From positions 1 through 64,000 of the forward strand of contig CAZDCF010000005.1 in the NCBI GenBank assembly GCA_964503895.1: 64,000 nt of DNA. The letters are read 5' to 3'. The first letter of the stretch is position 1; the number at the start of each line of letters is the position of its first letter. Shown in pieces: positions 43,618 through 52,271 of this stretch. The position numbers were made by a program, and so were the translations under genes. Source of the stretch: Nitronereus sp964503895. Its GTDB lineage: Bacteria; Nitrospirota; Nitrospiria; Nitrospirales; UBA8639. The notes under the pieces are model-generated. The model saw nothing but the letters and a program-made list of their open reading frames with translations, did no database searches and had not been told where the DNA came from.

Positions 43618-44727
43618 ATGATAAAAGGGAAAAAAAGAATGCTAATATTTGCCTGTCTTATACTATTGGGACTCGCAACGGATAGTGCGGCTCGTCGATC
43701 ACATATTAACCCAGAGCAACGAGAGAAATTAGTAAAAATCCAAACTGTGTATGTTAACGTCTTAACATTAACGGAAGACGGAAAAATTCCATCCGACGAC
43801 ATTATGGCCATCATTAAAACAAGGATGGAAGAGTTAGCCTACAAAGTCGTTATCGACCGAAAAACCAAACACGATGTCCAATTATGGGTCAAATGCGAAG
43901 AGCAGGCACGCTGGAAAGGAACAACACGATCAGGGGGTGATGCGGAATTAGCTGATGCTCCTTTACGAGTCTGGAGAGGACCTGCTTGCTTATTTAACTA
44001 TCGATTAGATGGGCAAGATTTAGGGTGGTACAAACAAACACGTACAGATTTCGAAGATGCGTATGCAGCCGCGAAGAACGCTAAAGCGAAGAATTCAGGT
44101 AGGTACGCCATGACTCAACTCATGTTGAAACTACAGGAGTTTGACTTTCCCGTCATGATTGCAACGGAATGGAAACACACCGATCGACTGGCAAAACTAC
44201 TTGAAGCGCCAAAGACCACCAAGGCTCGAAAACTCCGTATCCTCAAGACACTCTCCAGAATCGCATCGAAGGAAGCCTTTCCTCATTTAGTCAAATTAGC
44301 AGGAGATGAAAACGCAGAATTCGCGGAAGGAGCAATCATTGCTTTGTCGGGCATTGGCAGGGCCGCTACCCCGATCTTGACCGATATTTTTGTAACCACA
44401 AAGAACTCACGTATCCAGGCCGCAGCAGCAAAAAGCCTTGGGCTCGTCGGAGTTCACGCCGGCGACCCGAGAATTACCCCGCCCCTTCTTGATTATCTGA
44501 ATAAAAATCTCGAAGACATGGATGAATCATCAGATATAGATTTTCCCGTGTTGACCGCAGTAGTGTGGGGCATTGCTGGACTCCGCAATGACAATTCTAT
44601 TGTCCCAATTGAACAACTCAACATCAAAATTTGGTTAATCCGAGATAATTCAGAGGAAATGCGAAAGCTGCGTGACGCAGCCAATGTAGCTACCAAAATG
44701 GTCGACCTCGATTACCAAATTATGTAA
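43618..44727 (+). CDS. Exported HEAT-repeat-like protein, paralogue 2
   Basis: 369 aa with GAGGAGG upstream. Homologous to the preceding gene across its length: VKCEEQARWKGTTRSGGDAE, RVWRGPACLFNYRLDGQDLG, AAAKSLGLVGVHAGDP and PVLTAVVWGIAGLRNDNS match the paralogue with about half the residues identical by eye. A signal peptide covers about residues 1-25. The pair arose by tandem duplication, including similar ribosome sites. A perfect terminator follows, so the two genes form one transcript. Function unknown. Confidence 0.75.
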   Translation: MIKGKKRMLIFACLILLGLATDSAARRSHINPEQREKLVKIQTVYVNVLTLTEDGKIPSDDIMAIIKTRMEELAYKVVIDRKTKHDVQLWVKCEEQARWKGTTRSGGDAELADAPLRVWRGPACLFNYRLDGQDLGWYKQTRTDFEDAYAAAKNAKAKNSGRYAMTQLMLKLQEFDFPVMIATEWKHTDRLAKLLEAPKTTKARKLRILKTLSRIASKEAFPHLVKLAGDENAEFAEGAIIALSGIGRAATPILTDIFVTTKNSRIQAAAAKSLGLVGVHAGDPRITPPLLDYLNKNLEDMDESSDIDFPVLTAVVWGIAGLRNDNSIVPIEQLNIKIWLIRDNSEEMRKLRDAANVATKMVDLDYQIM

Positions 44728-44754
44728 ATCAAGGACCTCAACATTCTAAGAGCA

Positions 44755-44797
44755 AAGGGCCTCCTTCTTAAGAATAGAAAGAAGGAGGCCCTTTTTT
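44755..44797 (+). terminator. Rho-independent terminator after the HEAT-protein pair
   Basis: AAGGGCCTCCTTCTT (44755-44769) pairs perfectly with AAGAAGGAGGCCCTT (44779-44793), 15 bp with a 9-nt loop, followed by a T-run. Confidence 0.94.
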
Positions 44798-44819
44798 CAA
44801 AAAAGAACGAGTTCATGCC

Positions 44820-45377
44820 ATGACTAAGCTACGATCAGCTTCATCGACCCACACGTTGACTTCTCATATCATGATTCTTCTTACTTTTTCCTTACTCATC
44901 CCCATAATCACACCTATATCTTATGCTCAAATTCCAGAAAAGCATGCCGAACTCATACGTTTACTTCTTATGCGTGACAAAGCAGAAGAAGCCATGTCGA
45001 TGGGCGACCCAGAGGGAGCTTCACTCAATGCAGGCAAAGCCGCACTTATGGCGGCACTATTAGCTAAAAAGGAAGGCGATCCTGAACTTCAAACCTATTT
45101 TAAAGGCCTTGAAACCATGCTTCGAGCACAAGAAAATGTGTATCGGGCAATTGGCTTGTATCAACAAAGCGGAGAACAAGTCCCAGCTTCCTCAGGAGTA
45201 TGCCGTTCCATCCATCTTGCTGCAGCCAACAGAAAAAAGGCTCAAAACTTAATGCAAAATCCTTCATCTTCAGGAGGCCCATTGCTTCAGAACCTGCTGA
45301 TGGAATTACAGGAGTGGGAAAAAACAATTGAAGAACTACGAACCGATCTCATATGCCAAAAAATGTCACACCGATAA
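44820..45377 (+). CDS. Exported helical hypothetical protein (185 aa)
   Basis: A signal peptide covers about residues 15-36 (PISYAQ cut). The mature part is helix-rich, with a short repeat-like region (LLLMRDKAEEAMSMGDPEGA) and a conserved-looking ENVYRAIGLYQQSGEQ. There are no known motifs and one Cys near the middle and one at the end. It follows the terminator of the HEAT pair, so it has its own promoter. Not recognised. Confidence 0.6.
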   Translation: MTKLRSASSTHTLTSHIMILLTFSLLIPIITPISYAQIPEKHAELIRLLLMRDKAEEAMSMGDPEGASLNAGKAALMAALLAKKEGDPELQTYFKGLETMLRAQENVYRAIGLYQQSGEQVPASSGVCRSIHLAAANRKKAQNLMQNPSSSGGPLLQNLLMELQEWEKTIEELRTDLICQKMSHR

Positions 45378-45588
45378 GAAAAAACAAGGTTAGTGCTATT
45401 CGACGAACCGAACATTGTCCGCATACTGCACACGAAGAGACATTAGAGAAAACCATAAAAAAATGCTATCATGCGCTCCTACCCTGTCAAGAAAGTCACA
45501 AATGCAAAAACTACGTTATTACAGTGTGTTACAAGGATAACACTCGTGGGCATCGACAAACACGAACAGGTCAAAAGGAGAAGAAACC

Positions 45589-45759
45589 ATGGCTGAAGTA
45601 AAAGTCGAGGATGGGATTATTAAGGTGATTGGGTTAGATATTCAAGATCCTAAGATTGCCAAGATTTTGGCGGAATACCCCGAAAATCGGTGGTGTGAAG
45701 TTACCAGGCGTGCAATCAAAATCGGGTTAGGCTATCTACAAGGCGGGGCTCAGGATTGA
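45589..45759 (+). CDS. Small protein (56 aa), unknown
   Basis: The ATG at 45589 follows AAAAGGAG at correct spacing. The product begins MAEVKVEDGIIKVIGLDIQD and ends IKIGLGYLQGGAQD, and it is a compact sequence with alternating hydrophobics (WCEVTRRAIKIGL). No family recognised. It is an independent short gene between the helical exported protein and the DUF4301 pair. Confidence 0.75.
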   Translation: MAEVKVEDGIIKVIGLDIQDPKIAKILAEYPENRWCEVTRRAIKIGLGYLQGGAQD

Positions 45760-45793
45760 CGGTCCGTTATGATTGGCGACTTCGTAATACCCC

Positions 45794-46000
45794 GTGAGTA
45801 AAGTAACAACTATTCTAAAAACATACGAAAACAGATTTAGTTTTATTTCTTATATAACAGAAAACTACGATCCCGCCACTCCAAACCTAGTACCATTGAT
45901 ATTAAGGACTATCTTCAAAAATGACGACATGCTCGAAGCGGAATTTCTCACTTCATTCATTTCCATCGATGTTAAAAAAATGGAAAAACGCAACAAATGA
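45794..46000 (+). CDS. Possible short gene overlapping the DUF4301 start
   Basis: 68 aa from a GTG. It overlaps the DUF4301 ATG by 4 nt (ATGA), which suggests coupling, but no ribosome site is visible and the product (FSFISYITENYDPATPNLVP) has no known motif. It may be real or a chance ORF. Confidence 0.35.
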   Translation: MSKVTTILKTYENRFSFISYITENYDPATPNLVPLILRTIFKNDDMLEAEFLTSFISIDVKKMEKRNK

Positions 46001-47559
46001 ATCCAGCTTCCGAGGCTAACCAGGTGCTAACGCAACTCGACAAGAACAGCATAGCCAACAGAGGGATACCCATTGAGACCATTGAGCATCAACTCGCCAT
46101 ATTCCGGTGCGGCATTCCATTTACCACTATTACTAGACCATGCACGATCAGTGACGGGATTAATCAGATTTCCGATTCTGAATTTCCCAAATTAGAGAAA
46201 GCGTTCGGGAAAGCACTGGGTTCAGGACGAGTCACAATATTCGTACCTGCCTCAGGGGCAGCATCCCGAATGTTTAAATCCCTACTGGCCTATTGTACAG
46301 AAGAAACAAGTTCATTACCGCTTCCGCCAGACGAAAAAACCAATTTAGAAAAATTCTTAGATAGGTTACCGGATTTTGCCTTTTATGAGGACTTAGCAAA
46401 AACTCTTGCTATCCAAGGTCACAACGTTGAAGACCTCATCGCCAAAGAGAATTTTAAGCCAATACTTGAAACGTTACTTCATCCAACTGGACTCAACTAT
46501 GCTAGACGGCCTAAGAGCCTCATTGCATTTCACCGATACGCAAACCATAACCGAACTCCAATAGAAGAACATCTGCTAGAAGCAGCAGCTTACGCAAAAG
46601 CTGCTAATAATGCAGCCTACGTGCATTTCACGATTTTGCCAAAACATGTGAAGGCCGTTCAAGAACTTATTCAATCCGCCAGACAACGATTCGCACAAGA
46701 TGACATCAATTGGGTCGTCACCTTCTCACCACAAAAGACTTCGAGCGACGCCATAGCCGTTGATATGGATAATCAACCATTTCGAGATCAAGAGGGAAAT
46801 CTTCTTTTTCGTCCTGGAGGCCATGGGGCGCTCATTTCAAACCTGAGTGATCTACAGGGAGACCTTATCTTTATAAAAAATATTGACAATGTGGCCCATG
46901 ATCATCTGAAAGAAAAAACCTACATTTACAAACGGGCCTTAGGTGGTTACTTGGTTTCAATTCAACAAACACTCTTCGAGCATCTCCATCAACTCGAAGA
47001 AGAAATTCTGACGACTGTGAAACTCGATAATATGGTTCAATGGGCAGAATACGCTTTACATTTTATGATTCCACAAAATTGGAAAGGGTGGGATCTCAAA
47101 CGCCGCGCTGATTATCTCGGAAAATTTTTCCATCGCCCAATTCGGGTATGCGGCATGGTGAAAAATACCGGAGACCCTGGCGGTAGTCCGTTCTGGGTTC
47201 GACATGACGATGGGACAACTTCTATTCAAATCGTTGAATCCTCACAAGTTGATCTGAACTCCACAGAACAGCAACGCATCTTTACCTCCTCGACACACTT
47301 TAATCCCGTGGATATGGTGTGCGGGGTACGTGACTATAAAGGAAATTCTTTCGACCTAAGTCAATACATTGACTTTAATACCGGGTTTATATCTCAAAAA
47401 TCATATAAAGGTCGAGAATTAAAAGCACTTGAACTCCCAGGACTCTGGAATGGAGCCATGGCTAAGTGGCACACCATTTTAGTAGAGGTCCCGCAATCCA
47501 CCTTTAACCCTGTAAAAACAGTCATTGATCTTCTCTTGCCAGCACATCAACCACAATAA
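45997..47559 (+). CDS. DUF4301-family protein (nucleotidyltransferase-like)
   Basis: 520 aa. The hallmark FVPASGAASRMFKSLLAY (about 89-106), GGHGALISNLSDLQGDLIFI (about 270-290), IKNIDNVAHDH and YKRALGGYLV are the DUF4301 signatures, a family related to sugar-nucleotide pyrophosphorylases. The activity is unknown; the fold suggests nucleotide binding. It precedes acsA by 129 nt on the same strand but is not obviously part of that operon. Soluble cytosolic enzyme-like protein. Confidence 0.85.
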   Translation: MNPASEANQVLTQLDKNSIANRGIPIETIEHQLAIFRCGIPFTTITRPCTISDGINQISDSEFPKLEKAFGKALGSGRVTIFVPASGAASRMFKSLLAYCTEETSSLPLPPDEKTNLEKFLDRLPDFAFYEDLAKTLAIQGHNVEDLIAKENFKPILETLLHPTGLNYARRPKSLIAFHRYANHNRTPIEEHLLEAAAYAKAANNAAYVHFTILPKHVKAVQELIQSARQRFAQDDINWVVTFSPQKTSSDAIAVDMDNQPFRDQEGNLLFRPGGHGALISNLSDLQGDLIFIKNIDNVAHDHLKEKTYIYKRALGGYLVSIQQTLFEHLHQLEEEILTTVKLDNMVQWAEYALHFMIPQNWKGWDLKRRADYLGKFFHRPIRVCGMVKNTGDPGGSPFWVRHDDGTTSIQIVESSQVDLNSTEQQRIFTSSTHFNPVDMVCGVRDYKGNSFDLSQYIDFNTGFISQKSYKGRELKALELPGLWNGAMAKWHTILVEVPQSTFNPVKTVIDLLLPAHQPQ

Positions 47560-47688
47560 TGGGAATTAAGAAGTTTTCTTGCAGCAAAATGCAAACAGTC
47601 TCATAATAAATCTTTGAGATTTGAATAGACTGAATTAAATTTCAAGATAAACTTATACAACAGTTTTACACATTCGAGAGGACCATCC

Positions 47689-49572
47689 ATGGCAGAAAAA
47701 ATCGAAACTTTGTTAAAAACTTCGACCGTCTATCACCCAACCGAGAAGACATTAAAAGAAGCGCACATCAAAGATTACGAGACTGCATACAAAGAATCCA
47801 TTGCCGATCCGGAAAAATTTTGGGAAGGCGTGGCCACAGAACTAGAATGGTTCTCTCCCTGGAAGCAAGTGCTAGAATGGAAATATCCTTGGGCCAAATG
47901 GTTTCTCGATGCCAAGTGCAACATCTCTTATAACTGCCTAGATCGCCACGTAAAAAGTTGGCGCAAAAATAAAGTCGCTGTCATCTGGATTGGTGAACAG
48001 GGAGAAGAACGTTTCTTCACCTATGCCGAGCTCCATCGACAAGTAAATAAATGCGCAAATGCCTTGAAAGCCATTGGATTAAAGAAGGGAGATGTGGTTA
48101 CCATTTACCTACCAAAAATTCCCGAGCAAATCGTGGCTATGCTCGCCTGCGCCAGAATAGGGGTGATTCACTCTGTGGTATACTCCGGATTCAGTGCACC
48201 GGCACTCGAATCCCGCATCAAGGACGCGGATGCCAAACTAATCATCACAGCTGACTATGGATATGATCGCGGGAAAAATATTGATCTGAAAAAAGTTGTA
48301 GATGAAGCCATAGCCAATTGCCCGAGCATCCAAAAATCCATTGTAGTACGCCGTGAAAAACCAGGCATTGCCCTAAAAGACAAGGACCTCGATTGGAACG
48401 AATGGTTGGAAGAACAATCTACCCAATGTGAAGCCGAACAACTCGACGCCGAAACACCACTATACTTTCTCTATACCTCAGGTACCACTGGCAAACCAAA
48501 AGGTGTGGTTCATGTACATGGCGGATACATGGTTGGCACGTACATCACCGCCAAATATGTCTTCGACCTCAAGGACGAAGACGTCTATTTTTGCGTAGCT
48601 GACCCAGGTTGGGTTACAGGCCATAGTTATATTGTTTATGGTCCCCTCCTAAACGGCGCCACCATCCTCACCGCTGAGGGTAAACCCGACTATCCCAATC
48701 CCGGTCGATGGTGGGATCTTATTTCTAAATATGGCGTATCCATTTTTTATACCACCCCGACAGCGATTCGCTTACTCATGAAGTATGGTGAAGACTGGCC
48801 AAAAAAATATGACCTCTCTTCCTTGCGCATACTAGGATCAGTCGGCGAACCTATTAATCCAGAAGCTTGGGAGTGGTTTCATCGAGTTACCGGTAGCAAC
48901 AAACCTATTATGGATACTTGGTGGCAAACAGAAACTGGCGCGATCCTCGTGACACCACTTCCATGTGTTCCTCTCAAACCAGGTTCAGCTACTAGACCTT
49001 TCTTTGGAATCGAAGCAGACGTGGTGGATAAGGAAGGAAACAGTATTAGCACCGGAGGCGGATTCGCAGTCATCAAAAAACCGTGGCCCTCCATGATGCG
49101 CACAATCCATAAAGACCCCGATCGATACTTAGGCTATTGGAATAATATCCCCGGTTGCTATACCGCTGGCGATGTCTGTCATAAAGATGAAGACGGATAT
49201 TTCTGGTTCATGGGCCGCGCAGACGACGTGCTGAAAGTCGCGGGAAATAGAATCGGCACAGCTGAAGTGGAAAGCGCTTTAGTGAGTCATAACGCGGTGG
49301 TCGAAGCCGCCGTCATTGGCAAACCTCACAAAACCGCTGGGGAAATGATCAAAGCCTTTGTAATCTTAAAGCAAGGCCAAACCGAAAGTTCGGAATTGAC
49401 CAAAGACCTCAAAGCCCATGTCCAAACGGAGCTAGGAAAAATCGCAGTCCCTCGAGAGATCGAAATAGTAACGTCCCTCCCAAAAACACGCTCCGGAAAG
49501 ATCATGCGCCGTGTACTAAAAGCCAAAGAACTCGGACAAGACCCAGGAGATATTTCAACGCTTGAAGAATAA
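47689..49572 (+). CDS. acsA: Acetyl-CoA synthetase
   Basis: 627 aa ANL-superfamily AMP-forming enzyme. Motifs are complete: the P-loop TSGTTGKPKGVVHVHGGY (about 263-280), TWWQTETGAI, the hinge region FWFMGRADDVLKVAGNRIG and the acetylatable Lys in LPKTRSGKIMRR near 603. It activates acetate to acetyl-CoA with ATP. The motif around that Lys is the site used by protein acetylases to switch off Acs. Near the usual 650 aa. A terminator-like hairpin follows. Ribosome site GAGAGGA at 47673. Confidence 0.97.
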   Translation: MAEKIETLLKTSTVYHPTEKTLKEAHIKDYETAYKESIADPEKFWEGVATELEWFSPWKQVLEWKYPWAKWFLDAKCNISYNCLDRHVKSWRKNKVAVIWIGEQGEERFFTYAELHRQVNKCANALKAIGLKKGDVVTIYLPKIPEQIVAMLACARIGVIHSVVYSGFSAPALESRIKDADAKLIITADYGYDRGKNIDLKKVVDEAIANCPSIQKSIVVRREKPGIALKDKDLDWNEWLEEQSTQCEAEQLDAETPLYFLYTSGTTGKPKGVVHVHGGYMVGTYITAKYVFDLKDEDVYFCVADPGWVTGHSYIVYGPLLNGATILTAEGKPDYPNPGRWWDLISKYGVSIFYTTPTAIRLLMKYGEDWPKKYDLSSLRILGSVGEPINPEAWEWFHRVTGSNKPIMDTWWQTETGAILVTPLPCVPLKPGSATRPFFGIEADVVDKEGNSISTGGGFAVIKKPWPSMMRTIHKDPDRYLGYWNNIPGCYTAGDVCHKDEDGYFWFMGRADDVLKVAGNRIGTAEVESALVSHNAVVEAAVIGKPHKTAGEMIKAFVILKQGQTESSELTKDLKAHVQTELGKIAVPREIEIVTSLPKTRSGKIMRRVLKAKELGQDPGDISTLEE

Positions 49573-49581
49573 AACCTAGCA

Positions 49582-49621
49582 AAAAGAGCGCGCAGCCTCT
49601 GGAAATCTTGCTCGCTCTTTT
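49582..49621 (+). terminator. Terminator-like hairpin after acsA
   Basis: AAAAGAGCG (49582-49590) pairs with CGCTCTTTT (49613-49621), 9 bp, with the T-rich arm on the 3' side of the plus strand. It may serve both strands. Confidence 0.65.
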
Positions 49622-49806
49622 CTACCTTAAAGCGACTCTACCCATTCCTAGTCATTAAGAACGAAAGGCCTTTAAGCCTGAAGCATGAAAGAACCAGGTG
49701 TATCCACACAACGGATAATCTGGACAGCCATACAAAAGCGCGAAAGGAGCGACCCACTAATCGATAGTTTACCCGCTTCGTACTGAACAATGGAAAGAAA
49801 GACAGA

Positions 49807-49956
49807 CTAGTGGTTCTTCCCCATGGATTCGCAGGTAACCAAGGTAGCGCAACTCCATTCATAAAATTGCACAATCAGCCACAGAACCAGTGGAATGGCC
49901 AAGGCAATTAGCATGGCAAAAAGTAAAACTCGGACTGGAATGGAAAGTTTATTCAT
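49807..49956 (-). CDS. Possible small membrane protein (49 aa)
   Basis: The ATG at 49956 opens a frame with one hydrophobic segment (RVLLFAMLIALAIPLVLWLI) and a short charged tail with two Cys (SCATLVTCESMGKNH). There is no ribosome site, but the hydrophobic pattern is coherent. It lies between acsA and ribE. Confidence 0.4.
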   Translation of the reverse strand: MNKLSIPVRVLLFAMLIALAIPLVLWLIVQFYEWSCATLVTCESMGKNH

Positions 49957-50061
49957 AGGGGGGCGCAAACTTAAAACTACAAAAAAATGTTAAAATCTCG
50001 TAGCAGCTATAATAAACTACGTTTCTATAAAGTAATCATGTTCAATCACCGATATCCACTT

Positions 50062-50664
50062 TTAGAGAAGTTGCCCAGAATTTTGCACGAACCTTTCGAC
50101 ATATTTTCCAATAAGGTCAGACTCCAAATTAACAAAATCGCCTGGTCGCCTCAGTCCCAAAGTGGTTATCTTGGCTGTATGGGGAATGATCGACACCGCC
50201 ACGGATTTTTCCGAAACCTGATTAATCGTTAGGCTTACACCATCGATGGCAATTGAGCCTTTTTGAATACAATATCGAACAATCGATTCCGGTACATCAA
50301 ACGTCAGAATGATAGAGTTGCCATCTTGTTGCCGATCTCGCAATGTACCGATCCCATCTGCATGCCCGGAAACCAAATGGCCACCAATGCGTTCATTCAA
50401 CTTAGTTGCACGTTCGAGATTTACGACTGCTCCAGCGGCAAGACTTCCAATACTCGTTACATTCAAGGTCTCAGCAGAAACATCTACAACAAAATCTCGC
50501 TCATAGACTTCAGCCGCGGTTAAACACACACCAGAGACACTAACACTTTCACCGATTTTGAGATCATCTAATATTGTCTCCGCTAGAATTGAAAGCCGAG
50601 CTCCATCAAAATTTCGGTCAAAGGTTTTGACCACACCCATTTCTTCCACAATACCACTAAACAT
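50062..50664 (-). CDS. ribE: Riboflavin synthase alpha chain
   Basis: 200 aa. Two lumazine-binding repeats (about 1-90 and 97-190) with MFSGIVEEMGVV, GVCLTAAEV, GGHLVSGHADGIG and VSLTINQVSEKSVAV. It dismutates two lumazines to riboflavin. The start overlaps the end of a 46-aa upstream gene by 8 nt. No other rib gene is in the window. Confidence 0.97.
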   Translation of the reverse strand: MFSGIVEEMGVVKTFDRNFDGARLSILAETILDDLKIGESVSVSGVCLTAAEVYERDFVVDVSAETLNVTSIGSLAAGAVVNLERATKLNERIGGHLVSGHADGIGTLRDRQQDGNSIILTFDVPESIVRYCIQKGSIAIDGVSLTINQVSEKSVAVSIIPHTAKITTLGLRRPGDFVNLESDLIGKYVERFVQNSGQLL

Positions 50665-50797
50665 CCTTATGATCCTTTTTATCGTTATCTATAAAGACCA
50701 TCTTCACTACCCAAACAAATACCAAGATTAATACTATCACTCCACTAGCAGCGAGGGCTCCAATTACCACATCGCTTGTGGTCATTACCTCTTTCAT
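50657..50797 (-). CDS. Small single-helix membrane protein coupled to riboflavin synthase
   Basis: 46 aa from the ATG at 50797, with GGGAGG about 11 nt upstream. One helix (VVIGALAASGVIVLILVFVW) is flanked by a short N-terminus and a basic tail (FIDNDKKDHKDV). Its stop overlaps the ribE start by 8 nt, so ribE is probably translated by coupling. Function unknown. Confidence 0.75.
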   Translation of the reverse strand: MKEVMTTSDVVIGALAASGVIVLILVFVWVVKMVFIDNDKKDHKDV

Positions 50798-50851
50798 TTT
50801 CGATTTTTCCTCCCTTTATATCCCACGGCATCACGCTGACTTCATCGCTGT

Positions 50852-52033
50852 TTAACGAAACTTAATGGCCCAAAAACCCCAGGCCGCCAGGAACTGAAGT
50901 GCGCCAATCAGCGTGAACGCCCCAGTATAACTGATTGTGGCAACAAGCACACCCGCCAAAATCGGACCACTTGCATGCCCAATATCCATAATTGTTCCGC
51001 GTAGCCCCATACCGGCACCGACATTGTCTGGGGCAGCAAGATCTGCAATTAACGCAGCAGATGAAGCGGTAATCACTGACTCTCCAAACCCAAAACCAGC
51101 AGCCAAGAATAATAGGGAAAGAAATTTGGTGACATGCGGAATACCCATGATCGTCATTCCGCAAACCACCAAGCCAAGAATAATTAATGGCCGCCGCCCA
51201 AATTTATCCGACACTCGCCCCATCATTGGCTTCGAAAGAAAAGAAATAAAACCCTGAATACCAAACAAGAGGCCACTTTCGGCCAGACTCAGCCCAATTG
51301 AAAGTCCGTATAATGGCAGGAACGCCATAAGTAAACCCTTCGCCATCATTTTTGCGGCTTCCGCCACGCTTGTGGCAAGCATTTGCGTATGCCCTATCAC
51401 TGCTTTCAAACCTTGTCGCAAGTTGTCCCAAATTTTTTCGGTCTTTACCTGGGGAAAAGGAATTTCTTCTGGGTACAAAAATAAAATGGTCACATACAAG
51501 CTCAGAGCCAACAATCCAAAACCACCCCCAGCAAGAAAGGTCTGCGAAAATCCTGCTGCATCCACCAACCATCCACCGAACATCGGCCCCAGTAACATAC
51601 CCGCCTGTGCCGAAGAGTGGTACCACCCCAGTGCTGCACCGCGATTCAGGGGAAACATTGAAGCCACTGATGCTAGAGCCAATGGAGTAAACACGGCTGT
51701 AGCTAAACCATGAATAAGGCGTAACCCCGCCAATATCTCCAAATCAGTAACTAATGGATAGGCAAACGGAGGAAGAGCAAAAGCCAGAACCCCCACTAAC
51801 ATCAATCGACGACGACTCACAATATCTGAGAGTGCCCCTATTGGCAGTTTTAGAAAGATTCCAGTAAGCGTGGAGGCCGCGACAATAAATCCCACGACCA
51901 CAGGACCTGCACCCAAAGATTCAGCAAACGGCGCTAACGCCGGCATACGAACCAGGTTATAACTGAGGAACGAGCAGAACCCGACCCCACACAAGATCAG
52001 AAAAACTGGGTTGAATCTCATCATGAGAGCCAA
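50852..52033 (-). CDS. MFS transporter
   Basis: 393 aa with about 12 hydrophobic segments. The MFS loop 2-3 motif appears as GALSDIVSRRRLMLVGV (about 67-83) and the repeat in the second half as GRVSDKFGRRPLIILGL. The substrate is not readable. It is 54 nt upstream of the small membrane gene and ribE on the same strand, so it may share their transcript. Multidrug-type families look similar. Confidence 0.88.
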   Translation of the reverse strand: MALMMRFNPVFLILCGVGFCSFLSYNLVRMPALAPFAESLGAGPVVVGFIVAASTLTGIFLKLPIGALSDIVSRRRLMLVGVLAFALPPFAYPLVTDLEILAGLRLIHGLATAVFTPLALASVASMFPLNRGAALGWYHSSAQAGMLLGPMFGGWLVDAAGFSQTFLAGGGFGLLALSLYVTILFLYPEEIPFPQVKTEKIWDNLRQGLKAVIGHTQMLATSVAEAAKMMAKGLLMAFLPLYGLSIGLSLAESGLLFGIQGFISFLSKPMMGRVSDKFGRRPLIILGLVVCGMTIMGIPHVTKFLSLLFLAAGFGFGESVITASSAALIADLAAPDNVGAGMGLRGTIMDIGHASGPILAGVLVATISYTGAFTLIGALQFLAAWGFWAIKFR

Positions 52034-52169
52034 AATTCAGGAATTCTTGGCAAACCTACAAAATTTCGCCTGATAGAAATTTTCATTTTTTTTAAGACTG
52101 AAATGAATCGGCAGGAGCAAATAACGGCTAATCGAAATTCAAATCACCATCAAGCTTTAAAAAAGGAGA

Positions 52170-52256
52170 ATGATGTTTTCTAATAAAGACGCTAGCACTG
52201 GACCAAAAAACCTGTCAAACCCATTCATGTTTGTACTTCCTTTCAAATATTGTTAA
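52170..52256 (+). CDS. 28-codon ORF in frame with and upstream of the helicase C-half, ended by TAA
   Basis: AAAAAAGGAG lies just before ATGATG at 52170. The ORF reads MMFSNKDASTGPKNLSNPFM and then FVLPFKYC, ending at TAA 52254-52256. The frame is the same as that of the helicase gene at 52272, and no other stop lies between. It is either a leader peptide that feeds translation to the next gene by re-initiation (15 nt from stop to ATG) or the 5' end of a longer gene interrupted by the TAA. Confidence 0.45.
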   Translation: MMFSNKDASTGPKNLSNPFMFVLPFKYC

Positions 52257-52271
52257 TATTTTCCCTCATTC

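Noticed and set aside
49638..49874. 78-aa minus-strand ORF after acsA
   Set aside because: Overlaps the 49-aa membrane ORF in another frame, includes low-complexity hydrophobic noise and has no ribosome site.
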